The notes below the pieces were generated by a model, which worked only from the letters and a program-made list of their open reading frames with translations, was not told the origin of the DNA and did not search any database. From Candidatus Cloacimonas sp. 4484_140 (GTDB taxonomy: Bacteria; Cloacimonadota; Cloacimonadia; JGIOTU-2): DNA of 7,413 bases. The DNA is taken from positions 1-7,413 of the forward strand of contig MVCT01000052.1 of assembly GCA_002049945.1 (NCBI GenBank), written 5' to 3'. This document shows positions 1-6,253 of the stretch, in pieces; the stretch's first letter is position 1; every line of letters starts with the position of its first letter. The position numbers and the translations under genes are program-made.

Positions 1-1062
1 ACTCTGTGTTTTTCTTCAACTTTGTTGAGCAAAGAAGATAATCGTCATTACATTCTTAAAAATGCAAATCTGGTAAAGATCGATAAAACAGAAAATGATA
101 CGATCACTACATTAAAAGGTGATGTGGATCTGATTTACAATGATATTGAATTTTTTGCTGATAACGCTCAGATATTTCAGAAAGATAGAAAAGTGAAACT
201 CTTCGGCGATGTACGAGCAATTGATGATACGTTGGAAGCAGGCGCTCAAAAAGCAACGTATTTCCACAAAAATGCTATACTCAAACTAGAAAAGGATGCA
301 TATTTTATAGAGAATTCCTCAGACACATTGCTTAAAAAAGTTACTGCGGATTTTATTGAATATCAAAAAGAAGATAAGAAGGTGCATGCCCTTAATAACA
401 TTGTTGCTACAGATTTCATTGAAGAGGTTGTTTGCACCTGTGGGAAATTCCGGTACGATATGGAGACTGACTATGGACTTGCCCGGGAAAATCCTGTGCT
501 GACCTTTCAACGAGATAATGAGTTAAAAATTTTCAGCAAGCAGATGGAGCTTTTTTCCAAGGATAAGAAATTGACTGCAACCTATGACGTAAAAGTCGAA
601 ACCAAAGATACTTATGCGACATCCAATTTTCTGATCTATTTTAATGATCAGGAAAAGGCGGTCATGCTCGGAAATCCACAATTTAAAAGCTCTCTTTCAA
701 CCGCAACTGCTGAAGAATTTCAGGTATTCTTCAAGGATGAAAAGATTCACGAGCTTCTTATGGTAAAAAATGCAGTGATCCATTTCAAAGAGGAGGAAAG
801 CATCGGAAAGGAAAATTATCTTTACGCAGAAAAAGTTCTCATGAAGATCAATAATGATAAATTGACCTATCTACATGCTCAGGATGTGTCACGCAGCTTT
901 TTTGAGCAAAGAGAGGATGAGGATATTCTTATTAATAAATTAGCAACATTGCAGCTCCAAGTATTTTTCGATGAAGGAGAAAAAATTAAAACGATAATAG
1001 CTGAAGATGACATTAAGGGCACTTATACCTTTACAAGTTCAAAAAAGATTATTGAGAAATAA
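1..1062 (+). CDS. OstA/LptA-like periplasmic protein, 5'-truncated by window edge
   Basis: The frame is open from base 1 to a TAA at 1060-1062, giving 353 visible residues. The first codons read TLCFSSTLL, which looks like the tail of a signal peptide or membrane anchor, so the true start is upstream. The TTG at 22 is probably not the start. The body is rich in charged and beta-prone residues, with repeated units of the OstA/LptA beta-jellyroll type: an LKGDV...ADNAQIF...VKLFGDV stretch at residues 38-73 (counted from base 1), and later units ending in ENPVLTF (163-169) and GNPQF (224-228). The family forms the periplasmic bridge that carries lipopolysaccharide to the outer membrane, and lptB begins one base after this stop, which supports that role. 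At over 350 residues it is about twice the length of E. coli LptA. It could be an LptC-LptA fusion, an LptA with extra repeats, or an LptD N-terminal-like protein. C145 and C147 form a CxC pair, the only cysteines after C3. Family assignment is good; the exact Lpt identity is uncertain. Confidence 0.75.
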   Translation, partial: TLCFSSTLLSKEDNRHYILKNANLVKIDKTENDTITTLKGDVDLIYNDIEFFADNAQIFQKDRKVKLFGDVRAIDDTLEAGAQKATYFHKNAILKLEKDAYFIENSSDTLLKKVTADFIEYQKEDKKVHALNNIVATDFIEEVVCTCGKFRYDMETDYGLARENPVLTFQRDNELKIFSKQMELFSKDKKLTATYDVKVETKDTYATSNFLIYFNDQEKAVMLGNPQFKSSLSTATAEEFQVFFKDEKIHELLMVKNAVIHFKEEESIGKENYLYAEKVLMKINNDKLTYLHAQDVSRSFFEQREDEDILINKLATLQLQVFFDEGEKIKTIIAEDDIKGTYTFTSSKKIIEK

Positions 1063-1063
1063 T

Positions 1064-1810
1064 ATGGAACAAAAAGAAAGCATAATCCGTACTCAGGATC
1101 TAGTAAAGATCTACGGAAAGAAAAAAGTTGTAAATCAAGTTTCAATTGAAGTAAGGCAGGGTGAGATTGTCGGACTGCTTGGACCAAACGGAGCAGGCAA
1201 AACAACCACTTTTCATATGATGATCGGACTCATAAAAGCCAATAGTGGGCATTTTTTTATTGATGATGTCGATATTATTAAAATGCCTATGTACAAGCGG
1301 GCACGAATGGGAATTAGCTATCTTTCCCAGGAACCATCAGTGTTCAGTAAATTGACCGTGAAGCAAAATATCATGGCTATTCTGGAAACTCAGAATTATA
1401 CGAAAAAGGAAAGAAAATCAATCCTTCAGAAGTCTCTTAATGAGCTTGATCTCGCAAAACTTGCTGATCAAAAAGCATATTCTCTTTCAGGTGGAGAGCG
1501 GCGTAAGCTCGAAATAACACGCTCTTTGATTACCAGACCGAAGTTCCTTTTTCTCGATGAACCTTTCTCTGGAGTTGACCCTCTTGCAGTTTCTGATATT
1601 CAGGACATCATTATAAAATTGCAGAAAAAAAACATTGGGATTTTAATAACCGATCATAATGTGCTTGATACTTTACAAATTACGGACAGAGCATATATTA
1701 TCTATGAAGGTAAAGTTCTTCTTTCGGGCACATCACGGGAATTGGTCAATGATCCTCAAGCTCGAAAAATATATTTAGGTGAAAGATTTTTGAAATATGA
1801 TTTTAATTAA
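1064..1810 (+). CDS. lptB: LPS export ABC transporter ATP-binding protein LptB
   Basis: This is the cytoplasmic ATPase of the LptB2FG complex, which extracts lipopolysaccharide from the inner membrane and pushes it onto the periplasmic Lpt bridge. The 248 residues match the family length (E. coli LptB is 241). Visible motifs are Walker A GPNGAGKT at 40-47, Q-loop Q89 in YLSQEPSVF, signature LSGGE at 141-145, Walker B FLFLDEP at 161-167 with catalytic E166, D-loop around GVDP (170-173), and switch H198 in TDHN. The C-terminal YLGERF (237-242) is typical of LptB and separates it from the related branched-chain amino acid ATPases. An upstream in-frame ATG at 1007 exists, but its 19 extra residues do not resemble LptB and overlap the OstA-like gene. 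The ATG at 1064 puts the family-like N-terminus first and lies one base after the upstream stop, suggesting translational coupling. LptF and LptG are not in the window. Confidence 0.96.
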   Translation: MEQKESIIRTQDLVKIYGKKKVVNQVSIEVRQGEIVGLLGPNGAGKTTTFHMMIGLIKANSGHFFIDDVDIIKMPMYKRARMGISYLSQEPSVFSKLTVKQNIMAILETQNYTKKERKSILQKSLNELDLAKLADQKAYSLSGGERRKLEITRSLITRPKFLFLDEPFSGVDPLAVSDIQDIIIKLQKKNIGILITDHNVLDTLQITDRAYIIYEGKVLLSGTSRELVNDPQARKIYLGERFLKYDFN

Positions 1811-1842
1811 GTTTCGCTTTTACTTTTTCCAAAAATAATTAA

Positions 1843-1850
1843 TATAAAAT
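1843..1850 (+). promoter_or_regulatory. Possible -10-like element immediately before lipA
   Basis: TATAAAAT ends two bases before the lipA ATG, in the largest gap of the cluster (42 bases). It resembles a sigma70 -10 box, but I see no good -35 at the right distance. A start driven from it would fall at or within the first codons, giving a leaderless mRNA, which would agree with the missing Shine-Dalgarno. In such AT-rich DNA this can easily arise by chance, so the call is weak. Confidence 0.2.
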
Positions 1851-1852
1851 AC

Positions 1853-2728
1853 ATGAATAAACTTGCAAGAAAACCATCCTGGTTGAGAGCAGAGATGCTT
1901 GGTGCATCGAATACTGCCAATCTCACCAAAATGCTCTCAAAGTACAAACTTCATACAGTATGTGAAAGTGCGCGCTGTCCCAATAGGGGGGAGTGTTTTG
2001 AAAAAGGCACCGCAGTGTTCCTCATTATGGGGAATGAATGTACTCGCAATTGCAGATTCTGCGCAATTCCTACAACTGTCCATGCGCTTCCACTCGATCC
2101 TGACGAGCCGCGAAGAGTAGCAGAAATGTCCCAAAAACTTGGTCTGAAGCATGTGATCATCACCTCTGTAACCCGTGATGACCTTGACGATGGAGGTGCT
2201 GCTCATTTCCAAAAAACCATAAAAGAGATCAGAGCTTTGCTCGGAAATAAAGTATTTATCGAAGTACTCACTCCGGATTTCAAAGGTAATGAAAATGCAA
2301 TTGATACAGTCGTGAAAGAAAAACCAACGATCTTCAATCATAATCTAGAAACCATTAAGCGATTGTACTCAACCATCAGACCTCAAGCAGATTACAAGCG
2401 TTCTCTCTCTCTCTTGGAAAGGGTGAAGAAACAGGATCCAAAGATCATTACAAAGACAGGTATTATGGTTGGATTGGGCGAATCACAAAATGAAGTATTG
2501 CAAGTTATGAAAGACGCCAGGAAAGTCGGAGTTGATATGCTGACGATCGGGCAGTATCTTCAGGCAACAACAAATAATTTTCCAGTACAGGAATATATAC
2601 ATCCGGAAATTTTTGATAAGTATAAAACAGATGGAATGGAAATGGGATTTCTCTATATTGAGTCTGCTCCGCTGGTGAGAAGTTCCTATTATTCTCAAAA
2701 TTTGGCAACAATTCTACAAAATAAATAA
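1853..2728 (+). CDS. lipA: Lipoyl synthase (radical SAM)
   Basis: It inserts two sulfur atoms into protein-bound octanoyl groups to make the lipoyl cofactor of 2-oxoacid dehydrogenases and the glycine cleavage H protein. The 291 residues fit the family. The N-terminal auxiliary cluster motif CX4CX5C is C37, C42, C48 (in CESARCPNRGEC). The radical SAM motif CX3CX2C is C63, C67, C70 (in CTRNCRFC). The C-terminal RSSY (276-279) carries the serine that ligates the sacrificial auxiliary cluster in characterised lipoyl synthases. The N-terminal KPSWLR is also typical, which supports the ATG at 1853. No Shine-Dalgarno is visible before this ATG; an AT-rich TATAAAAT ends two bases upstream of it. The gene sits between lptB and hpf, where many bacteria carry rpoN. 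No octanoyltransferase (lipB/lipM) or lipoylated substrate gene is present in the window, so its neighbours do not explain its position. Confidence 0.97.
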   Translation: MNKLARKPSWLRAEMLGASNTANLTKMLSKYKLHTVCESARCPNRGECFEKGTAVFLIMGNECTRNCRFCAIPTTVHALPLDPDEPRRVAEMSQKLGLKHVIITSVTRDDLDDGGAAHFQKTIKEIRALLGNKVFIEVLTPDFKGNENAIDTVVKEKPTIFNHNLETIKRLYSTIRPQADYKRSLSLLERVKKQDPKIITKTGIMVGLGESQNEVLQVMKDARKVGVDMLTIGQYLQATTNNFPVQEYIHPEIFDKYKTDGMEMGFLYIESAPLVRSSYYSQNLATILQNK

Positions 2729-2730
2729 AG

Positions 2731-2736
2731 CGAGGT
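2731..2736 (+). promoter_or_regulatory. Ribosome binding site for hpf
   Basis: CGAGGT lies eight bases before the ATG at 2745. Another ATG at 2737 abuts this site and is in a different frame, too close for initiation. The spacing therefore decides in favour of the start at 2745, which also gives the family-like N-terminus MQITITARH. Confidence 0.6.
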
Positions 2737-2744
2737 ATGAAACT

Positions 2745-3254
2745 ATGCAAATCACAATTACTGCACGTCATTTCGAGTTAACTGATCCTATCAAGGATTA
2801 TGCTGATAGCGCAATGAGAGGACTTAAAAAATATTTCGACCATATTATCGTCGCTGAGATGATATTACGGGCTGAGAAAAACAGGAATATTGCTGAACTA
2901 AATCTGAGTGTAAAAAAACTGAACTTAGTTGCTAAGGCTCGCGAACAGGATATGTATACTGCTATTGATAGTGTAATTAGAAAAATCGAGCGGCAAATAA
3001 AAAAACAGATCGGAAAGATGAAGCGGCATCATTCAAATGATAAGGTGGCGTTCAAGGAGTTTCAAAAGACCAAAATCGATACTTTGAATATCATTCAAAA
3101 AACTGTTAAACCCGTAGAACTTGACCTCGATAGAGCAATTGACGAGTTCAGTAATAGGGAGAATGGTTTCTTTCTTTTTCGAAATACGGGAACAGATAAG
3201 TATGCGATAATAAAAAAGATCAAAAACGGCTACGAAGTCATTGAAATTCAATAA
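2745..3254 (+). CDS. hpf: Ribosome hibernation promoting factor, long form
   Basis: It binds the 30S decoding region of idle ribosomes and promotes inactive dimers. The 169 residues show two parts. The N-terminal S30AE/YfiA domain covers about residues 1-95: MQITITARH with an LTDPIKDYA helix, then DMYTAID at 69-75, followed by a basic helix KIERQIKKQIGKMKRHH. A linker of about 15-20 residues leads to a C-terminal domain (about 113-169) with KPVELDLDRAIDEF, the aromatic FFLF (142-145) and a final YEVIEIQ. This C-terminal domain is that of long HPF (Bacillus, Staphylococcus type), which dimerises 70S ribosomes into 100S particles by itself, unlike the short E. coli HPF. The protein is a little shorter than typical long HPFs (about 180-190). 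It lies 16 bases after lipA and 11 before hprK, in its conserved location beside PTS regulatory genes. Confidence 0.93.
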   Translation: MQITITARHFELTDPIKDYADSAMRGLKKYFDHIIVAEMILRAEKNRNIAELNLSVKKLNLVAKAREQDMYTAIDSVIRKIERQIKKQIGKMKRHHSNDKVAFKEFQKTKIDTLNIIQKTVKPVELDLDRAIDEFSNRENGFFLFRNTGTDKYAIIKKIKNGYEVIEIQ

Positions 3255-3265
3255 ATGAGGCAATA

Positions 3266-4234
3266 ATGAAAGCATTAACTGTTGGAATGCTGTTCGAGCT
3301 AAAACAAAAGGATTTAACCTTTATCCTTCTTTCAAAGAAAAAGGGACTTTCAAAGGAAATTACTACACCTGAACTTTCCCGTCCGGGACTTGCTTTTGCT
3401 GGATTTACAGATACTTATGCCTACGACAGAATTCAGGTGCTCGGCGAAACTGAAGTTCAATATCTAAAATCTCTTGAACCCTCAACGAGATACGATAAAA
3501 TCAAAAAACTCTTTTCTCAGTTTGATATCCCCTGCTTTGTAATTGCAAAAGGACTTCTTCCTACAAAAGAACTGGTCTTCCTTGCTGACGAACATAACAT
3601 TCCTGTAATCCAGTCCCGTATGACTACGATTGCTCTGTATCATAGTTTGTCCAATTTTCTGCAAGACTGGTTTGCACCTTCCAAATCCATTCATGCAACA
3701 CTTGTTGATGTGTTCGGTGTGGGAATTCTCGTCACCGGTCAGAGCGGAATAGGGAAAAGCGAATGTGCTTTGGAACTGGTGTCACGCGGTCATCGGCTAA
3801 TTTCTGATGATGTAGTCCATATCAAAAAAAGAATGAATGTCATAATCGGAGATGTAAATAAGCAGCTTGGACATTTTATGGAAATCAGAGGTATTGGACT
3901 TCTCGATATTGAAACCATGTTCGGAATTCGTGCCATTAGAATGCAGAAACGTATTGAAACTCAGGTTGAGCTAATTCCGTGGCGTCATAATATGGACTAT
4001 GAAAGAATCGGACTAAAGGAGCGTTTTAACCGCATACTCGATGTAGAAATTCCAATCATATATCTACCTGTGTCACCCGGTAAGAGTATTGCAGCTATAG
4101 TTGAAGTCATAGCTATGAACCATATGCTCAAGGTTTATGGTCATAATGCCGCAGAAATATTTAATGAGAGAGTTCAAAAGGAAATTGAACGTAAAAACAG
4201 AATACGAACCTATCTTGAAACTGACAAAGAGTAG
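3266..4234 (+). CDS. hprK: HPr kinase/phosphorylase
   Basis: This bifunctional enzyme phosphorylates HPr on Ser46 and removes that phosphate, linking metabolic state to regulation. The length of 322 residues is normal. The N-terminal domain (about 1-130) precedes the catalytic domain, where I see H143 in the position of the family's catalytic-core histidine, Walker A GQSGIGKS at 158-165, the acidic pair D181-D182, and the HprK signature MEIRGIGLLDI at 205-215. YERIG (245-249) and the C-terminal EVIAMNHMLKVYG are also typical. The C-terminal loop, usually P-G-R-N, reads PGKS (271-274), a mild departure. GAGG at 3257-3260 serves as ribosome binding site. The stop at 4232-4234 touches the ATG of ptsH, its substrate gene, so the two are almost certainly co-translated. 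No CcpA-like partner gene is visible here. Confidence 0.96.
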   Translation: MKALTVGMLFELKQKDLTFILLSKKKGLSKEITTPELSRPGLAFAGFTDTYAYDRIQVLGETEVQYLKSLEPSTRYDKIKKLFSQFDIPCFVIAKGLLPTKELVFLADEHNIPVIQSRMTTIALYHSLSNFLQDWFAPSKSIHATLVDVFGVGILVTGQSGIGKSECALELVSRGHRLISDDVVHIKKRMNVIIGDVNKQLGHFMEIRGIGLLDIETMFGIRAIRMQKRIETQVELIPWRHNMDYERIGLKERFNRILDVEIPIIYLPVSPGKSIAAIVEVIAMNHMLKVYGHNAAEIFNERVQKEIERKNRIRTYLETDKE

Positions 4235-4501
4235 ATGATCAAAAAAAATGTTACTCTCACAAATAAACTTGGCATCCACGTGCGTCCCGCTTCGTTGATC
4301 TCCAAAACTGCTTCCAAATATAAATCAAATTTTCTCATTCGAAAGGATGATATGGAAATAAACGGGAAAAGTGTTATGGGCATCATGATGTTGGGAGCTG
4401 GTAAAGATACGGAACTGGAATTGGTCTTTGATGGTGTGGACGAGCAAGAAATGATGGAAGATATCGTAAAACTTTTCGAGGATAAATTCGGAGAAGAATA
4501 A
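4235..4501 (+). CDS. ptsH: Phosphocarrier protein HPr
   Basis: This small cytoplasmic phosphocarrier of the PEP:phosphotransferase system has 88 residues, the usual length. The phospho-accepting His15 is in GIHVRPAS (13-20). The regulatory Ser46 is in NGKSVMGIM (43-51), matching the HprK target site of Bacillus-type HPr. The protein can thus take phosphate from EI at His15 and be modified by the adjacent HprK at Ser46. Its start codon follows the hprK stop with no gap. Its stop overlaps the ptsI start by one base (TAATG), so hprK, ptsH and ptsI appear translationally coupled. The only upstream Shine-Dalgarno-like sequence is a weak AAAGAG (4226-4231), which suggests reliance on coupling. Confidence 0.97.
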   Translation: MIKKNVTLTNKLGIHVRPASLISKTASKYKSNFLIRKDDMEINGKSVMGIMMLGAGKDTELELVFDGVDEQEMMEDIVKLFEDKFGEE

Positions 4502-6219
4502 TGAAAGAATATATTGGATATTCCATTGCTCCAGGACTCATCGCAGGTAATGTTACTCTTGTAGAGTGGGATATTTATAAGGTTTCAAAAGGACATATCA
4601 AAGCTTCTGAGGTTGAGGAACATATTAAGAGCTTTCAAAATGCTGTTACACTCTCGATCAGCGAGATCGATCTTTTGCTCACTTACCTTGAAACCCGAGC
4701 CAGAGAAGAAAGAAATATCCTGCAGTCTCACCAAGAAATCCTCAAAGATAAAATACTTATTGAGGATGTCGCAATTATTATCAGAGAAGAAATGAAACCC
4801 GCTGACAGAGCCGTTCAGGAGTATTTTAATAGAATGATCGACCATCTGTCTGATCTTGATGATGTAGTGCTCAGCCAGAGAAAAGAAGACTTTGAAGATA
4901 TCAAAATGCGTATCATTAGAAATATGCATCATCAGGATATTCATATCAAGGATTTTGTAAAGGAAAATAAGGTTGTTGTATTGCCGGAAATTATTCCATC
5001 ACTGGTGTTGAGTATTAAGGATTCACACCCTCTCGCTGTCATTGTGGAAAAGGGCTCACCTCATTCTCATTCTGCCATAATTGCCAAATCCATTGGCATA
5101 CCGGTTATATTTAATATTGAAAATGCTCTCAAAGAATTTAAGGAAAATGATCCTGTAATTGTATATGGAACGGAAGGAAAAGTCATTCTCGAACCTGATG
5201 ATAAGCACATAAAAGAATATGAAGCTCTTAAGAAGAGTGCTAAGAAGCTTTTCAAAGAAAAGATTGCACTCCTGAAAACTCCCACTCTCACAAAGGATAA
5301 AACAAAGATCGAACTTATGGTAAATATTGAATTTCCAGAGGATTGTGAAATTCCGGAAGTTCAGTACATCGATGGAGTAGGTCTGTTCAGAACAGAATTT
5401 CTCTATTTTATGGAAAATTCCTTTCCATCCGCAGAAAATCAATCCGTAGTATATAAACAGGTAATTGAAAATCTTCCTAAGGGAAAACCTGTATATGTGC
5501 GCACCTTTGATGTAGGCGGAGATAAACTGCAAAGAGAGTTTGGACTTCATAAGGAAGTAAATCCCAATCTTGGATGTAGAGGAATTCGTTTTCTACTTAA
5601 ATACAAGGAAATATTCCGACAGCAAATCCGCGGTATTCTTATGGCATCTGCTTATGGAAATCTCAAGATAATGCTGCCAATGATTGCTTCGATAAAGGAA
5701 ATAATTCAATCATGCGAGCTTATTGAGGAAGAAAAGGCACTTCTCAGGAAGAAGAAAGTTGCATTCAATGATAAAATTGAAGTTGGTATTATGATTGAAA
5801 TTCCCTCTTCTGCAATTCTCGCTGACCTGTTTGCAAAGCACGCAGATTTTTTCAGTATCGGCACAAATGATCTCACTCAATATGTATTGGCAGCAGACAG
5901 GAATAACGAAGCTCTTGCAGATGAGTTCACCTATTTTGATCCTGCTGTAATTGAACTCATCAGAAAAACAATTAAGGCAGGAAAGAAACATAATATTGAT
6001 GTTACATTATGTGGAGAAATGGCAAGCGATCCAATCGCTGTTCCGTTACTTTTGGGTTTGGGATTACGATCTTTCAGTGTAAATATCAGCGGTATTATTC
6101 ACGTCAAAAAAATACTTTCACGTTTCACCATTGCAGAACTCGAGAATTTTTACAAAAAACATCAGAGCAATTCTCAAGAGGAAATGCAAATAGCGTATAA
6201 ACGGTTAATTAAAAAATAA
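4501..6219 (+). CDS. ptsI: PTS enzyme I (phosphoenolpyruvate-protein phosphotransferase)
   Basis: EI takes phosphate from PEP onto a histidine and hands it to HPr. The 572 residues equal the family norm, without the N-terminal GAF domain of PtsP-type EI-Ntr. Order: N-terminal HPr-binding and phosphohistidine domains (about 1-225), with the catalytic histidine at H190 in SPHSHSAIIA, then the C-terminal PEP-binding barrel with GLFRTEF (294-300, R297), RTFDVGGDK (334-342), NPNLGCRGIRF, a late EIPSSAILADLF...FFSIGTNDLTQY stretch, and the active-site cysteine C504 in LCGEMA. All core catalytic residues are present. The histidine loop departs from the common GGRTSH pattern (here KGSPHSH). The start overlaps the ptsH stop by one base, and GGAGAAG at 4490-4496 inside ptsH is a plausible ribosome binding site. 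No EII transporter gene is in the window, so the phosphate acceptors beyond HPr are unknown. Confidence 0.97.
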   Translation: MKEYIGYSIAPGLIAGNVTLVEWDIYKVSKGHIKASEVEEHIKSFQNAVTLSISEIDLLLTYLETRAREERNILQSHQEILKDKILIEDVAIIIREEMKPADRAVQEYFNRMIDHLSDLDDVVLSQRKEDFEDIKMRIIRNMHHQDIHIKDFVKENKVVVLPEIIPSLVLSIKDSHPLAVIVEKGSPHSHSAIIAKSIGIPVIFNIENALKEFKENDPVIVYGTEGKVILEPDDKHIKEYEALKKSAKKLFKEKIALLKTPTLTKDKTKIELMVNIEFPEDCEIPEVQYIDGVGLFRTEFLYFMENSFPSAENQSVVYKQVIENLPKGKPVYVRTFDVGGDKLQREFGLHKEVNPNLGCRGIRFLLKYKEIFRQQIRGILMASAYGNLKIMLPMIASIKEIIQSCELIEEEKALLRKKKVAFNDKIEVGIMIEIPSSAILADLFAKHADFFSIGTNDLTQYVLAADRNNEALADEFTYFDPAVIELIRKTIKAGKKHNIDVTLCGEMASDPIAVPLLLGLGLRSFSVNISGIIHVKKILSRFTIAELENFYKKHQSNSQEEMQIAYKRLIKK

Positions 6220-6224
6220 AAAAT

Positions 6225-6241
6225 TTCATACTTTCTATGAA
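6225..6241 (+). repeat. Small inverted repeat before the pgi/pmi ribosome binding site
   Basis: TTCATA (6225-6230) and TATGAA (6236-6241) are perfect inverted 6-base arms around a CTTTC loop, in the 34-base gap after ptsI. The stem is AT-rich and has no T-run after it, so it is not a credible terminator. It ends one base before the Shine-Dalgarno region and could at most mildly affect initiation. Confidence 0.35.
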
Positions 6242-6242
6242 G

Positions 6243-6250
6243 AAAGGAGA
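6243..6250 (+). promoter_or_regulatory. Strong ribosome binding site for the isomerase gene
   Basis: AAAGGAGA lies three bases before the ATG at 6254. It is the best Shine-Dalgarno in the window. It fixes the start and suggests independent initiation rather than coupling to ptsI. Confidence 0.75.
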
Positions 6251-6253
6251 GTA

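Noticed and set aside
1..9. Possible lipobox (TLC) at the start of the OstA-like protein
   Set aside because: Leu directly before Cys is a poor lipobox and the -3 residue is outside the window; cannot be judged.
1007..1063. Upstream in-frame ATG extending LptB by 19 residues
   Set aside because: The extension does not resemble LptB N-termini and overlaps the OstA-like gene; the ATG at 1064 gives the family-length protein.
1811..1842. T-rich stretch after lptB as a terminator
   Set aside because: No stem precedes the T-rich bases, so a rho-independent terminator is not supported.
1986..1991. G6 run in lipA (and another at 6430-6435 in the isomerase) as phase-variation sites
   Set aside because: Six bases is short for slippage control, and both encode conserved residues (NRGE and MGGS), so codon constraint explains them.
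1937..2341. 134-codon minus-strand open frame opposite lipA
   Set aside because: It lies wholly inside a gene with intact catalytic motifs, has no recognisable domain and looks like a shadow of lipA.
4654..4670. TCGATC/GATCGA inverted repeat in ptsI
   Set aside because: Short arms inside coding sequence, explained by frequent GATC; no regulatory context.
4585..4944. 119-codon minus-strand open frame opposite ptsI
   Set aside because: Shadow of ptsI; no domain, no ribosome binding site.
5056..5550. 164-codon minus-strand open frame opposite ptsI
   Set aside because: It is antisense to conserved EI motifs; its composition (Phe, Tyr and Ile runs) is what antisense of Lys/Glu-rich codons gives.
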